Source: Carboxylicivirga linearis
Lineage (GTDB): Bacteria; Bacteroidota; Bacteroidia; Bacteroidales; Marinilabiliaceae
DNA length: 63,087 bases
NCBI RefSeq assembly: GCF_018271995.1
Contig: NZ_JAGUCO010000029.1
Coordinates: forward strand, 1-63,087
Reading direction: 5' to 3'
The notes beneath the pieces are model-generated. The model was not told the DNA's origin, did not search any database, and saw nothing but the letters and a program-made list of their open reading frames with translations. The position numbers were made by a program, and so were the translations under genes. Below, piece by piece: positions 37,331 through 47,364 of the stretch (positions are counted from its first letter, which is position 1; every line of letters starts with the position of its first letter).

Positions 37331-37359
37331 GAGGTGCCATTACGGCACCTCTTTTTTTT
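37331..37359 (+). terminator. Terminator of nrdJ
   Basis: GAGGTGCC pairs with GGCACCTC around a 5-base loop and eight T residues follow. Confidence 0.9.
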
Positions 37360-37423
37360 GTTTTATTTTATAACAATTAAATTTTTACAATTGATTTTAT
37401 TTAAGTGCTAAAAAGTCAATTGC

Positions 37424-37431
37424 TATCTTTG
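37424..37431 (+). promoter_or_regulatory. -7 box of the gltX promoter
   Basis: TATCTTTG matches TAnnTTTG exactly, 26 bases before the gltX ATG. No convincing TTTG lies 19-21 bases upstream. Confidence 0.5.
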
Positions 37432-37457
37432 CAAAAAAAAATATAGATCGACAAGAT

Positions 37458-38981
37458 ATGACAGCTCAGAAAGTAAGAGTGCGATTTGCACCCAGTCCAA
37501 CCGGACCGTTACATATTGGTGGAGTTAGAACAGCCCTTTTTAATTACCTTTTTGCAAAGAAGCATGGAGGTGATTTTATTCTTCGTATTGAAGATACGGA
37601 TTCAACACGTTTTGTTGAAGGAGCCGAGGAGTATATTAATGAAAGTATGGAATGGTTGGGTTTAACCATTGATGAAGGAGTGAAGCAAGGAGGAGAGTTT
37701 GGCCCATATCGTCAGAGTGAGCGTCGTGAGATTTATAAGAAATATGCCGATCAATTGATTGAAACAGGTTGGGCGTATTATGCTTTTGATACTTCAGAAG
37801 AGTTAGACCAATTAAGAGCAGAGGCTGAAGCTGAGAAAAAAACATTTGCTTACGATATGCATTCTCGCATGCAAATGAAAAATTCGTTAGTACTTTCTGA
37901 TGATGAGGTAAAGCAAAGAATAGATGCCGGTGAGCCTTGGGTAATTCGTTTTAAAATGCCTGAGGATACTCTTGTTGAAACGAAAGATATGGTGAGGGGA
38001 GAAGTGAAATTCAATACTAATACATTGGATGATAAGGTGCTTTATAAAAGTGCAGATAAACTACCAACCTATCATTTAGCTAACATTGTTGATGATCATT
38101 TGATGGAAATCAGTCATGTTATTCGTGGCGAAGAATGGTTGCCATCAGTTCCATTGCACATTATGCTTTATAAAGCATTGGGGTGGGAAGAAACCATGCC
38201 GCTGTTTGCTCACCTTCCATTAATTTTGAAGCCAACCGGAAAAGGCAAACTCTCGAAACGTGATGGAGATAAAGGTGGTTTTCCTGTATTTCCATTGGAC
38301 TGGGAGATGGAAGATGGAGTTGCACCGGGATATCGCGAGAGTGGATACTTTCCTGAGGCCGTTAATAACCTTTTGGCTTTGCTGGGTTGGAATCCTGGTA
38401 CGGAGCAAGAATTATTCGATATTGATGAGTTAATATCATTATTTTCTATTGAAAGGGTAAATAAGTCGGGTGCTCGCTTTGATCCAGAAAAGGCAAAGTG
38501 GTTTAATCAACAGCATCTGATGCGCAAACCTGTTGAAGAGTTGGCTTTGCTTTTTAGTGATGATTTGAATGAAAGAGAAATTGCAGCCGATATTAGCTTC
38601 ATTGAAAAAATTACGGGTTTGGTAAGAGAGCGTGTAAACTTTGTGAGTGAACTTTGGGATCAGTCGTTCTTCTTTTTTGAAGCTCCAGCAGAGTATGAAG
38701 CCAAAGTTGTGAAGAAACGATGGAAAGGCGATGTGCCAGCTTTTATGGCCGAATTGGCTCCGGAATTGGAAAAAGTTAGCAATTGGCAGGCTGATGATAT
38801 TAAAGCTGTTATTTCGGCTAAAATTGAAGAAAAAGGACTTGGTTTTGGTTTGGTGATGAATGCTTTTCGCTTGGCATTAGTAGGTGGAGGATTCGGACCT
38901 GATTTGATGACTATTGCAGAAATGCTTGGTCAGGAAGAAACTATTCAGCGTGTAAAAGCCGCGGTTGAAAATATAGCATAG
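37458..38981 (+). CDS. gltX: Glutamate--tRNA ligase
   Basis: The 507-residue class I synthetase charges tRNA-Glu. RFAPSPTGPLHIGGVRTALFNYLFA carries the HIGH-type motif near residues 10-22, RIEDTDSTRFVEG binds glutamate, and KLSKRDGDKGGFPVFPL holds the KMSKS equivalent near residue 270. The anticodon-binding helical domain fills the last 170 residues. A separate GlnRS gene (39179-40888) faces it, so tRNA-Gln need not be made by transamidation. The gene has its own promoter box and terminator. Confidence 0.97.
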   Translation: MTAQKVRVRFAPSPTGPLHIGGVRTALFNYLFAKKHGGDFILRIEDTDSTRFVEGAEEYINESMEWLGLTIDEGVKQGGEFGPYRQSERREIYKKYADQLIETGWAYYAFDTSEELDQLRAEAEAEKKTFAYDMHSRMQMKNSLVLSDDEVKQRIDAGEPWVIRFKMPEDTLVETKDMVRGEVKFNTNTLDDKVLYKSADKLPTYHLANIVDDHLMEISHVIRGEEWLPSVPLHIMLYKALGWEETMPLFAHLPLILKPTGKGKLSKRDGDKGGFPVFPLDWEMEDGVAPGYRESGYFPEAVNNLLALLGWNPGTEQELFDIDELISLFSIERVNKSGARFDPEKAKWFNQQHLMRKPVEELALLFSDDLNEREIAADISFIEKITGLVRERVNFVSELWDQSFFFFEAPAEYEAKVVKKRWKGDVPAFMAELAPELEKVSNWQADDIKAVISAKIEEKGLGFGLVMNAFRLALVGGGFGPDLMTIAEMLGQEETIQRVKAAVENIA

Positions 38982-38999
38982 GATATTTTTACGATATGG

Positions 39000-39048
39000 A
39001 AGCTGTTTGTTGGTGCATTTTTAGGTGTGCTGCAAGCAGCTTTTTTTT
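39000..39048 (+). terminator. Terminator of gltX
   Basis: AAGCTGTTTG pairs with CAAGCAGCTT with one G-T wobble across a 23-base loop, followed by eight T residues. Confidence 0.65.
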
Positions 39049-39128
39049 ATAGGTATAATTGAAGTCGGTAGGAATCAATTATCACAAAATAAATTCATGC
39101 TGAATTTGAGAAATATGTGCTTATAAAA

Positions 39129-39156
39129 TAAAAATCCCGCTCAATGGCGGGATTTT
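39129..39156 (-). terminator. Terminator of glnS
   Basis: On the minus strand AAAATCCCGCC and GCGGGATTTTTA form a strong stem with a T run, about 25 bases after the glnS stop. Confidence 0.8.
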
Positions 39157-39178
39157 CTAAGTGTATATAGTTGAGAAA

Positions 39179-40888
39179 CTATTTTTTTCCTTTGCTCCAT
39201 GAGTCTTTCAATGTAACAGTGCGATTAAACACAATCTCAGAGTCTGAAGAATCTTTATCTATACAGAAGTATCCTAAACGCTGGAACTGGTAACGCTCAA
39301 TGCCGTCATCAAATTTAGCTTCGGCATCCTGGTAATTAGGTTCAATATAACAGTTGTTGATAACCGACAATGAATTTGGGTTTAAGAATTCAAGAAAATC
39401 CTTATCCTTATGACCGTCAGGAGCTTCATCCATAAACAGACGGTCGTATTGTTTTACAGTTACCTCTTTTGCATGCTTAATGCTTACCCAGTGCAACGTT
39501 CCTTTTACCTTGCGTTTACTTCCTTCCATGCCACTTTTTGTGTCAGGGTCGTAGGTACACTGGATTTCTGTTATATTGCCATTCTCATCTTTTGTGATGC
39601 CTTCGCATTTGACGATATAAGCATTTTTCAAACGCACTTCTCGTCCTACATCCATGCGGAAGAATTTACGAGGCGCATTTTCCATAAAGTCGCCACGTTC
39701 AATATAAATTTCACGACTAAATGGTAGTTTGCGCGATCCGGTAGATTCGTCTTCTGGATTGTTAATTGCTTCCATCCATTCAACTTCTCCTTCAGGATAG
39801 TTGGTGATGACAACTTTAACCGGATCAAGAACCGCATACACACGAGGAGCACGTTTGTTGAGATCCTCACGAATACAGTGTTCAAGAAGAGCAACGTCAA
39901 TAACATTCTCGCGTTTGGCAACGCCAATTTCATCGGCAAATCTGCGAATTGATTCTGGTGTATAACCTCTTCGGCGTAAGCCTGATATAGTTGGCATGCG
40001 CGGATCATCCCATCCAGCAACATATTTTTCATTTACCAGTTGAAGTAGCTTGCGCTTACTCATCACTGTGTAATTGAGATTCAAACGGGCAAATTCAATC
40101 TGGCGTGGCACAACTGCCGGTTTTTCAGGCATTGCTTCAACAATAGATTTTAAGAACCACTCGTATAATGGTCGGTGAACCTCAAATTCGAGCGTACAAA
40201 TACTGTGAGATATACCTTCGATAAAATCACCCTGCCCATGTGCAAAATCATACATTGGATAAATACACCATTTGTCGCCTGTACGATGATGATTAGCATG
40301 GATAATACGATACATCAAAGGATCGCGCATATGCATGTTGGGCGAAGCCATATCAATTTTAGCACGTAGAACGCGTTCTCCATTCTTGAATTCACCTTTG
40401 CGCATTCTTTCAAAAAGCTCAAGGTTTTCTTCAACGCTGCGATTTCTGTTCGGGCTTTCTGTACCAGGAACAGTTGGAGTACCTTTTTGAGCTGCAATTT
40501 CATCAGCGCTCTGGTCATCCACATATGCTTTGCCATTTTTAATAAGAAGAACGGCCCATTCATACAGTTGCTCAAAATAATCGGAAGTAAACTTAGGCTC
40601 ATTGTTCCATTCGAAACCAAGCCAATTAACATCTTCCTTAATTGATTCAACGTATTCCGTTTCTTCTTTAGTCGGGTTAGTATCATCAAAACGAAGGTTG
40701 GTACCTCCTTTATAATATTTACCCAGTCCGAAGTTCAGACAAATTGATTTGGCATGCCCAATATGAAGGTAACCATTGGGCTCAGGAGGAAAGCGAGTTA
40801 ATACGGCACCGTCGTTTTTGTTTTCGCTTAAGTCCTTATCAATCTCCTGATGGATAAAATTTGTTTTTATTTTTTCGTTTGACTCCAT
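39179..40888 (-). CDS. glnS: Glutamine--tRNA ligase
   Basis: The 569-residue class I synthetase charges tRNA-Gln directly. [24 protein letters not shown] holds the HIGH motif, RFDDTNP binds the amino acid, and [12 protein letters not shown] is the KMSKS equivalent. The C-terminal half is the two-barrel anticodon-binding region (ending in the RTVTLKDSW segment). I take MESNEKIK as the start at 40888 because the homologues begin there; a frame from 40945 would lie within the predicted leader. GlnRS is of eukaryotic origin in bacteria and marks lineages that gained it by transfer. Confidence 0.96.
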   Translation of the reverse strand: MESNEKIKTNFIHQEIDKDLSENKNDGAVLTRFPPEPNGYLHIGHAKSICLNFGLGKYYKGGTNLRFDDTNPTKEETEYVESIKEDVNWLGFEWNNEPKFTSDYFEQLYEWAVLLIKNGKAYVDDQSADEIAAQKGTPTVPGTESPNRNRSVEENLELFERMRKGEFKNGERVLRAKIDMASPNMHMRDPLMYRIIHANHHRTGDKWCIYPMYDFAHGQGDFIEGISHSICTLEFEVHRPLYEWFLKSIVEAMPEKPAVVPRQIEFARLNLNYTVMSKRKLLQLVNEKYVAGWDDPRMPTISGLRRRGYTPESIRRFADEIGVAKRENVIDVALLEHCIREDLNKRAPRVYAVLDPVKVVITNYPEGEVEWMEAINNPEDESTGSRKLPFSREIYIERGDFMENAPRKFFRMDVGREVRLKNAYIVKCEGITKDENGNITEIQCTYDPDTKSGMEGSKRKVKGTLHWVSIKHAKEVTVKQYDRLFMDEAPDGHKDKDFLEFLNPNSLSVINNCYIEPNYQDAEAKFDDGIERYQFQRLGYFCIDKDSSDSEIVFNRTVTLKDSWSKGKK

Positions 40889-40921
40889 CGCAATGTGTTC
40901 AAGAATGTTCAATCTAAGATA

Positions 40922-40950
40922 GCGCCAATCTGGCGGTAAGTGCAAAAGTA
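40922..40950 (-). promoter_or_regulatory. -7 box and leader hairpin of glnS
   Basis: On the minus strand TACTTTTG (plus 40943-40950) matches TAnnTTTG. Right after the predicted start, CGCCA-GAT-TGGCG (40922-40934) can form a 5-bp hairpin at the 5' end of the transcript. Confidence 0.4.
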
Positions 40951-41016
40951 ATTGTTTTTACACTTAAATTTCTGCTGTTATGGTTATAAAAGATTAATTT
41001 CGCGAAAAAAATTATT

Positions 41017-41385
41017 ATGGAGACTGGCAACACCATTGGTTTGATTGAATTAGAGGAGATGGAATTTTATGCATATCATGGCTGTTACGAGCAAGAGCAG
41101 GTGGTTGGAAATCGTTTTTTGGTAAACATTGCAATACATACAAATTGCAGTGTGGCAGCCGAAACAGACAGTATTAATGATGCATTGAATTATGTAACGG
41201 TATATGAGTTGACGAAGGAGCAGGTTATGCAAAATTCGCATTTGTTAGAACATTTAACCAAACGGATTATTCAAAGTATTAAATCAAGCTTTCCACAAAT
41301 AATTAAATTAAAAGTGAAGGTATCAAAGATGAATCCACCAATGGGAGGGCAAATGAAATGTGTAAGCTTAACACTGGAGGAGTAA
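41017..41385 (+). CDS. folB: Dihydroneopterin aldolase
   Basis: The 122-residue folate-pathway enzyme cleaves 7,8-dihydroneopterin to 6-hydroxymethyl-dihydropterin and glycolaldehyde. LIELEEMEFYAYHGCYEQEQVVGNRFLV holds the conserved YHG and the catalytic-site glutamate. LNYVTVYELTKEQ, LLEHLTKRI and VKVSKMNPPMGG (active-site lysine in VKVSK) follow in normal order. Length is typical. It is divergent from glnS, and its stop codon overlaps the next start (TAATG), so it is co-translated with the small CWC protein. Confidence 0.92.
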   Translation: METGNTIGLIELEEMEFYAYHGCYEQEQVVGNRFLVNIAIHTNCSVAAETDSINDALNYVTVYELTKEQVMQNSHLLEHLTKRIIQSIKSSFPQIIKLKVKVSKMNPPMGGQMKCVSLTLEE

Positions 41386-41579
41386 TGAGAGAAGATGGAG
41401 CGGTTAAGAAGAAGTGTCCGAAATGTAACGCAGAGTTTTTGTGTTATAGTTCTTCTGATAAGAAATGTTGGTGTGATAATTATTTTGTGAGTGCTGAAAA
41501 TCTTAAGTTGCTGGCAGAGAATTACAACAATTGTCTTTGTCCTGATTGTTTGAGTTTATATGCTAAAAAGAAGAAATAA
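41385..41579 (+). CDS. Small cysteine-rich CWC-family protein
   Basis: The 64-residue protein has paired cysteines: CPKCNAEFLC, then CWC in KKCWCDNYF, then CLCPDC. This is the layout of the cysteine-rich CWC family (PF14375 type), a likely zinc-binding fold of unknown function. The ATG at 41385 shares its A with the folB stop codon. A frame open from 41358 would overlap folB by 27 bases and is less likely. Basic residues end the protein. Confidence 0.75.
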   Translation: MREDGAVKKKCPKCNAEFLCYSSSDKKCWCDNYFVSAENLKLLAENYNNCLCPDCLSLYAKKKK

Positions 41580-41581
41580 AA

Positions 41582-41613
41582 TTTGTCGGGAATTAAAATA
41601 TTCCTTTAATTTG
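41582..41613 (+). promoter_or_regulatory. Possible promoter of tRNA-Cys
   Basis: TTTG at 41582-41585 is followed after 21 bases by TAATTTG, an almost complete -7 box, 50 bases before the tRNA. Confidence 0.45.
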
Positions 41614-41663
41614 CACTCCGAAAATAATGGTTCACTAATTGAATCTGATTTTCGTTTTGTAAG

Positions 41664-41734
41664 GGTTCCTTGGCCGAGTGGCTAGGCAACGGTCTGCAAA
41701 ACCGTGTACGGCGGTTCGAATCCGCCAGGAACCT
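41664..41734 (+). tRNA. tRNA-Cys (GCA)
   Basis: The 71-base gene folds as a tRNA. The acceptor arms are GGTTCCT and AGGAACC, the D arm contains GGCCGAGTGGCTAGGCA, and the anticodon loop CTGCAAA gives GCA for cysteine. The T arm is GGCGGTTCGAATCCGCC. The discriminator base is T, as required for tRNA-Cys identity, and CCA is not encoded. The matching synthetase cysS lies at 56172-57644. Confidence 0.95.
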
Positions 41735-41891
41735 CAGTTTGGCGAATGCTTTTAAGAAATTAAGAGCATTCGCTTTTTTTATACCAAGCTTTAATCATAA
41801 ATGTTAATGTTTTTAAAAAGGGGACTTTTTGCACGATAGTTGGTGAAATAACTATGGTATTAGAAGTATAAAAATATAATTTAGACATAGA

Positions 41892-42086
41892 ATGGACGGA
41901 AGAGAACGTAGAAACATTAAAGTAGGAACTAAAGTAGCAATTCTTGCACATCAGGATATTCGTACAGGAAATCTAACACATGGAGTAGTGAAAGAAGTTT
42001 TAAGCAGTGAAGATTTTCATTTGAAAGGAATTGAGTGTAAATTAAAAACTGGTCAGGTTGGACGCGTTAAGACCATTAAGCTATAG
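41892..42086 (+). CDS. YwbE-family protein (DUF2196)
   Basis: The 64-residue protein reads MDGRERRNIKVGTKVAILAH, then QDIRTGNLTHGVVKEVL, and ends in GQVGRVKTIKL. This is the full YwbE/DUF2196 pattern, a small beta-barrel with KOW-like character found in many Firmicutes and Bacteroidota. The function is unknown. It lies alone between tRNA-Cys and its own terminator. Confidence 0.85.
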   Translation: MDGRERRNIKVGTKVAILAHQDIRTGNLTHGVVKEVLSSEDFHLKGIECKLKTGQVGRVKTIKL

Positions 42087-42116
42087 GTAATAAGAAATAT
42101 ACGATATTGATGAATG

Positions 42117-42150
42117 AGCCGAGACTTTAAAATAAGTTTCGGCTTTTTTT
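42117..42150 (+). terminator. Terminator after the ywbE-like gene
   Basis: AGCCGAGACTT pairs with AAGTTTCGGCT (one G-T wobble) around a 6-base loop, followed by seven T residues. Confidence 0.8.
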
Positions 42151-42221
42151 ATGTAATTTTCTTCTACCTGAATTGGCAAGATAATTGCAATTCAGTAACT
42201 TTTTTCAATAAAACAGATCTG

Positions 42222-43187
42222 ATGAAATATCTTGCTGTCATTACATTTTTGCTTGCTTGTGTTTTTTCGAGTAGTGCTCAACAGAAGGAGGCTTCTTTTA
42301 TTCAGGATGGACAAATCATTTATAGCGATATGGACTCCTGGTATTCCCGAAAAGTAAAGGAGTCGGTGTTGATAGGTGGAAATGAAGTAGTTTATTACGA
42401 ACCGGGTCCCGGTGATTATTCTAATATAGATAAGCAGTTGCCAGCTTTAACGCCCTGGTCGTCATCAAATGTATATGCCGAAATAGGAGTCAGTGCCGCT
42501 AATCAGTCTGTTTTTCGCGAAAGACGAGGTGATGGATATTGTGCTCGCCTGGAGACTCGTTTGAAAAAAGTGGTAGTTCTGGGAGTGGTGAATGTGAAGG
42601 CAATTGCTTCGGGAAGTATATTTTTGGGTCAGATGGAAGATCCTGTAACACAGGCTGACAATGCCAGATTAAATACTTTTATGGGGATTGAATTTACCCG
42701 AGCTCCATCAGCATTGGTTTTCGATTATAAGTCATTAATAGGGAAGAAAAGGTTAAAAGCCACCGGAGGTTTTAAGGTAAGGGATGTTGACGGACCTGAT
42801 ATGGCTGAAGCTTATGCTTTATTGCAAAACAGAACAGAAGATGCTACTGGCAACTTGATTGTTAAGCGAGTAGGTACTGCCTGGCAGCGATTTGATCAAT
42901 CGCAGTCGTCTTGGGTAAATGCATATCAAATGCCCATTATTTATGGTGATGCAACAAAATCACCCAACTATCAATCATACATGAATCTTATTTCTGAGAG
43001 TGATCCGTATTATGCTTTAAATAGTAAGGGTGAAGTGAAAAAGTACGCTGAGTCGGGGTGGACTGACAATAAAGAAGAGGTTACCCATATGATTATTGTT
43101 TTTTCTGCGAGTTACCAAGGTGGTTCATTTTTAGGATCACCAGAGAGTAAATTATGGATTGACAACATCCGATTAAAATATGATTAG
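42222..43187 (+). CDS. PCMD-domain secreted protein
   Basis: The 321-residue protein has a signal peptide (MKYLAVITFLLACVFSSSAQ) and one beta-sandwich domain ending in MIIVFSASYQGGSFLGSPESKLWIDNIRLKYD. That end is the signature of PCMD, the putative carbohydrate-metabolism domain common in Bacteroidota and often linked to carbohydrate binding. The ATG at 42222 begins the signal peptide; a longer frame would read through the preceding terminator. It has no lipobox. Substrate and role are unknown. A sulfotransferase gene follows after 73 bases. Confidence 0.8.
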   Translation: MKYLAVITFLLACVFSSSAQQKEASFIQDGQIIYSDMDSWYSRKVKESVLIGGNEVVYYEPGPGDYSNIDKQLPALTPWSSSNVYAEIGVSAANQSVFRERRGDGYCARLETRLKKVVVLGVVNVKAIASGSIFLGQMEDPVTQADNARLNTFMGIEFTRAPSALVFDYKSLIGKKRLKATGGFKVRDVDGPDMAEAYALLQNRTEDATGNLIVKRVGTAWQRFDQSQSSWVNAYQMPIIYGDATKSPNYQSYMNLISESDPYYALNSKGEVKKYAESGWTDNKEEVTHMIIVFSASYQGGSFLGSPESKLWIDNIRLKYD

Positions 43188-43260
43188 TCCGACTTATAGA
43201 TTGATTACTTTTTTTGGTATGGCATTTGCTTTATCCAAGTTTCATTGATTAACCTTTTAT

Positions 43261-44388
43261 ATGATTAAATTAGAATTTAGCAAGCTTCCGGTTACACCAT
43301 TATTTGGTAGTAGATATAGTAATTTTAAGGCTGTTTGTAGTGCGGTGGATGTTGATAAAGGATACAAACTTAAGTACCGATTAAGTAAAATTCTATCGGG
43401 TTTAATGAGTGCTACTCATCCCATCGAAAATTATATGTATAAAAAGAAAGTGGAGCCGATGGAGCTGAAGCAGGATCCTGTTTTTATTCTGGGGCACTGG
43501 CGAAGCGGAACAACTTTTCTTCACAATGTGTTAGCTCAGGATAAGCAGTTTGGATATAACACTACTTATCAAACCATATTTTCCAATGCCATGGTGTTTG
43601 GACAGCCCTTTTTTAAGCCTATAATGAAGGCGGTAATGCCCGACAAAAGGCCTACTGATAACTTGGAGCTGTTACCTGATCAACCACAGGAAGAAGAATT
43701 TGCATTAAGTAATATAATGCCGGTAAGTTTCTATAATTTTTGGTTCTTGCCGAAACGAACCATGGAGTACTGTCGGAAATATTTGTTGTTTGATGATATT
43801 ACAAAGCAGGAAAAAGAAACTTTTAACAAAGAATTTGTAAGGTTGGTTAAAACATCGCTTTATAACACGGGTGGTGAAGTGTTTTTATCAAAGAATCCTC
43901 CGCATACTGGAAGGGTGAAGGATTTATTAGAAATTTTTCCTAATGCCAAATTTATATATCTGGTTCGCAATCCATATACCGTGTTTGAATCAACCCGCGA
44001 TTATTTTTCGAACGTTATTAAGCCATTGAAGCTTCAGGATTTTACCGACGAACAGTTGGAGAAGAATATTTTGGATGTTTATAACCAGCTTACCAATGCA
44101 TACGAAAGAGATAAAAAACTCATTCCGGAAGGTAATTTATACGAATTGCGATTTGAGGATTTTGAAGCGGATGCCTTTAATAAAACGTATGAAATTTATC
44201 AAACACTTGGGTTGAATGGTTTTGATAAGTCTTCGTCCGATATTCAGGCCTATTTAAACAAGAAAAAGAAGCATAAAAAGAAAGCATATAATTATCATCC
44301 AGAAACCGTGCAAAAGGTAAATAAAAATTGGATGCATGCCTTAACGAAGTGGAACTACGAAATTATTGATGCACCCATTGATAAATAA
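43261..44388 (+). CDS. PAPS-dependent sulfotransferase family protein
   Basis: The 375-residue protein has the 5'-phosphosulfate-binding loop GHWRSGTTFLHN at residues 78-89 and a later 3'-phosphate strand, FIYLVRNPYTVFESTRDYF, the two hallmarks of sulfotransferases. It would move sulfate from PAPS to a hydroxyl on a lipid or glycan. No membrane segment is visible. Related proteins are common in marine Bacteroidota, but I cannot name the acceptor. The cysQ gene at 30723-31571 could remove the PAP by-product. It ends two bases before the convergent chemoreceptor gene. Confidence 0.85.
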   Translation: MIKLEFSKLPVTPLFGSRYSNFKAVCSAVDVDKGYKLKYRLSKILSGLMSATHPIENYMYKKKVEPMELKQDPVFILGHWRSGTTFLHNVLAQDKQFGYNTTYQTIFSNAMVFGQPFFKPIMKAVMPDKRPTDNLELLPDQPQEEEFALSNIMPVSFYNFWFLPKRTMEYCRKYLLFDDITKQEKETFNKEFVRLVKTSLYNTGGEVFLSKNPPHTGRVKDLLEIFPNAKFIYLVRNPYTVFESTRDYFSNVIKPLKLQDFTDEQLEKNILDVYNQLTNAYERDKKLIPEGNLYELRFEDFEADAFNKTYEIYQTLGLNGFDKSSSDIQAYLNKKKKHKKKAYNYHPETVQKVNKNWMHALTKWNYEIIDAPIDK

Positions 44389-46179
44389 TTAAACAGCCGA
44401 TTTAACTTTAAACTGGTTAACTATTTCAAGAAGGCTGTTGGCCTGACTGCTTAACTCGTCTATGCTGCTAGTAAGCCGTTCAGAAGCCGCAGCATTTTCT
44501 TGAGTAATCATGTTTATTTGTTGCAGGGCTGAGCTTACCTGACTAACACCGTGTGATTGTTCAATGCTGGCACTGGCAATATCTTCAATTAAGTCTGTGT
44601 TTTCATTTAAAACCGGAACCAACTTTAGTAAGCTTTCGCTGGTTACTTCCGAAATATTTAGACTGTTGTGAGTAAGAGTAATTATTTCATCGGATGCCAG
44701 TTTGCTTCGTTCAGCAAGTTTGCGAACTTCCTGAGCTACTACCGCAAAACCTCGTCCGTGTTCCCCGGCTCGGGATGCTTCTACTGCAGCATTTAAGGCC
44801 AATATATTGGTTTGATTGGCTATCTCGGTTATCATTTTTACTTTGTCATTAATGCTTTTTGAAGTTGTAAATGAATCACCGGCCTTTTTATTTACTTCGT
44901 GTAATTCGGTTTGCGTTTGTTTTGATGCTGTATTGGTGCGCTGTGCATTGGTTGAGTTTTGTTGAATATTGGCACTGATTTCTTCCATGGTAGTTGCTAT
45001 TTCTTCAAAAGATCCGGCTTGTTCCTGTGCTCCTTGAGCAATTTTTTTAGAAGAATTGTTTAATAGCTGAATGGTTTTGCTGAGCTGAGTTGATACCAAT
45101 GCAATTTGTCGGATTAATTCTTCCAGCTGGTTGGTCATCACTACAAAAGCATGTAAAACACCCTTAGCATCGTGTTTAAATTCATCATCTAAAACAAGGT
45201 TTCCTGATGCAACCTGATTCGCAATTTGTGCAACTACATATGGTTCGGCACCTAGTAATTTTCTTACACCCTTAAAAATGAAAATACTAAAAAATACAAC
45301 TATTCCAGCTCCCAAGGTAATGAATACTAAAGTCATAACATTGGTGTTGTGCGTGCTGGAAGCAAGGGCTTGCATCAATAGTTTTTTTGACTCATCAAGC
45401 ATAGGCTCAACTTTGTGAACATCATTGCGCAATGTTCCCATGAGACCGGATTTTTCATCCAGACCAATCTCCATTTTTTTATTGACCATTGCTAAAAAGG
45501 TCTGCTCATAGTTATTCAATAAACCCAACATTTGTTCTTTTTCACTTGAGCTATATCCTGAATTGTTAATTGCCTGACGGAATTTAATATTGTGCGCCAC
45601 AAATTTGTCTCTATAGTTAAGGTCTTCGCGAATTAGAAAATCCTTCTCATGTCGTCGGCACATCAACATGTACACCATTAGTTTATTATCATTATGGCTT
45701 TTTAAATTATTCTCAATCTCGTGTATGGCTTGTCGCATTTGGCCAACCATACCATAATCCTTAAATCCCTGAATTAAAAGTTCATCTTTAATGTTGATGA
45801 ATGTGTTGTAATAACTGGTTAGAAATATAGATACTGAATCAATCTTTTTCGTCATACCATTTCTTTTGATGGATTTTGATTGATTCAAGGCATCAATAAT
45901 ATCCTTCGACTTCTGATAGTTGTTCTTAAACTTAGTCAGGTACTTGCTCCGACCTGTTTCATGAAAGTCAGGATTTGTTTTTTCACGCGCTAAAAAATCT
46001 TTTTCGTTGCGACGAAGTTGCAGCATCAAAGATTCAAGCTGGTAAAGCTGATTTTCGGTAATATTGTTGTCGTTGATGCGATTGAGTGCGCGGTACGTAT
46101 AAAGCCCAATTCCAATAAAAGTAATAATAAGAAGCGTCGTTAGTAACGTAAAACGTTGACGCATAGTTCCTGCTTGCAT
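44389..46179 (-). CDS. Methyl-accepting chemotaxis protein with HBM-like sensor
   Basis: The 596-residue receptor has two membrane helices (about 13-31 and 278-302), a periplasmic sensor of about 245 residues, a HAMP-like linker and a full signalling domain. The tip reads [24 protein letters not shown] followed by [15 protein letters not shown]. In the sensor the motif RRxEKDFLxRE occurs twice (about residues 56 and 172), matching the two four-helix modules of HBM sensors, which in other bacteria bind organic acids. No other chemotaxis gene is in the window. The gene converges on the sulfotransferase gene. Confidence 0.92.
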   Translation of the reverse strand: MQAGTMRQRFTLLTTLLIITFIGIGLYTYRALNRINDNNITENQLYQLESLMLQLRRNEKDFLAREKTNPDFHETGRSKYLTKFKNNYQKSKDIIDALNQSKSIKRNGMTKKIDSVSIFLTSYYNTFINIKDELLIQGFKDYGMVGQMRQAIHEIENNLKSHNDNKLMVYMLMCRRHEKDFLIREDLNYRDKFVAHNIKFRQAINNSGYSSSEKEQMLGLLNNYEQTFLAMVNKKMEIGLDEKSGLMGTLRNDVHKVEPMLDESKKLLMQALASSTHNTNVMTLVFITLGAGIVVFFSIFIFKGVRKLLGAEPYVVAQIANQVASGNLVLDDEFKHDAKGVLHAFVVMTNQLEELIRQIALVSTQLSKTIQLLNNSSKKIAQGAQEQAGSFEEIATTMEEISANIQQNSTNAQRTNTASKQTQTELHEVNKKAGDSFTTSKSINDKVKMITEIANQTNILALNAAVEASRAGEHGRGFAVVAQEVRKLAERSKLASDEIITLTHNSLNISEVTSESLLKLVPVLNENTDLIEDIASASIEQSHGVSQVSSALQQINMITQENAAASERLTSSIDELSSQANSLLEIVNQFKVKSAV

Positions 46180-46312
46180 AATGTCTAAGTTAAGTTCTTC
46201 CCGATTGCGAAAATAACCTCTTGATGTATATGCAATGTTAATTTAATAATAAATAATCGACCAGAATGGTTCTAGATTCAATCTTTATCTATTTGAGTAG
46301 TCAATCTATTGA

Positions 46313-47203
46313 TTATTTCAATTCAAAAGTGGTTGTGCCAATGTTAAAACCATCGGCAAAAATGTCTACAGTGTATGTGCCAGGTAATAGTTCGCCTTCG
46401 TCAGCTTTATAGAAAACGCAAACATCCAGTTCTTCGCCTCCATATTCGATTACTCGTCGGGCAGAATAGTTTATTTCTTCTTCTTCGTATTCGAATTTAT
46501 CATCTAACGAGCGAACCAGCAAAGCTTCATCTGGTCGTAAAACTCTTAAATAAACTGTTTTTTCGCCGATAGGAGCTGTAATATTTTTTTGTATGGTAAA
46601 GCAAACCCTAATTTTTGAAACGTTACGGGCTTTTTTTGTTTCTCTGTCTTTACTGTTGAGGCCTTCAACTTCGTAATTATACGTTTCCAATTTAGATGCA
46701 ATGTCGACTTTTTTAGCCAGCGTTTCTTTTTGTTTTTCAAGTTCGTTGTACGAATCCTGAATTTTGTTTACCTGTTTTCTATATTGTTGATTTTCTTCTG
46801 ATAACTCCTGATTTCGCTGATTTAAGGAGTCGATCTGCACCACAAAATTCCTCATCACGCTCCGCAACGATGTGAGCTCCTTTTTGTATTCTCTTATTTT
46901 AGAAGCATTGGTGGCTTTGATTGTTTTTATTTCTTCTATCAGATGAGATATTTTTTCACGCTCTTGCTCCAACATCAGGTTAAGTGTGTCGTTGTTGCTC
47001 TGAAGCGAGTCGTAATCTAATGCTAAAGTTTGAAATTCCTCTGTCAGCAAGTCTTTTTCTTCAGTCATTTCCTCAACTACAGCCTTATATTCCTGGCGAT
47101 TTTGTAAATACATTACAAAAACTACTGCAATTAAAACAACTGCTACAGCAGAAATTATATAAATTAGTTTCTTATTTGATGCTTGTGGTGCTTTATTTTC
47201 CAT
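46313..47203 (-). CDS. Membrane-anchored coiled-coil protein of unknown function
   Basis: The 296-residue protein has one membrane helix (about 13-32, LIYIISAVAVVLIAVVFVMYL) and then a long charged coiled coil (about 35-170). A globular beta domain of about 110 residues follows (about 190-296: SKIRVCFTIQKNITAPIGEKTVYLRV..., ending DIFADGFNIGTTTFELK). Such proteins are common in Bacteroidota and may act as periplasmic spacers. No function is recognised. It is divergent from the lipoprotein gene at 47395 across a 191-base gap. Confidence 0.75.
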   Translation of the reverse strand: MENKAPQASNKKLIYIISAVAVVLIAVVFVMYLQNRQEYKAVVEEMTEEKDLLTEEFQTLALDYDSLQSNNDTLNLMLEQEREKISHLIEEIKTIKATNASKIREYKKELTSLRSVMRNFVVQIDSLNQRNQELSEENQQYRKQVNKIQDSYNELEKQKETLAKKVDIASKLETYNYEVEGLNSKDRETKKARNVSKIRVCFTIQKNITAPIGEKTVYLRVLRPDEALLVRSLDDKFEYEEEEINYSARRVIEYGGEELDVCVFYKADEGELLPGTYTVDIFADGFNIGTTTFELK

Positions 47204-47364
47204 AATTAATTAGTAAGTATATTACTAAGAACGCAAAGTTATCATTTTTTAGTTTGCTCACAATTGTAAAGTTCTATGGTTAGCCGCTTTTAGGTTTATT
47301 TTAGTATGTTTGAAAATCATTGTTCGAATTAAGATTATTTAAACTGTTCGATGAATTTTCTTCT

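Noticed and set aside
42114-42221. N-terminal extension of the PCMD protein from 42114
   Set aside because: It would translate through the terminator of the ywbE-like gene; the ATG at 42222 begins a clean signal peptide.
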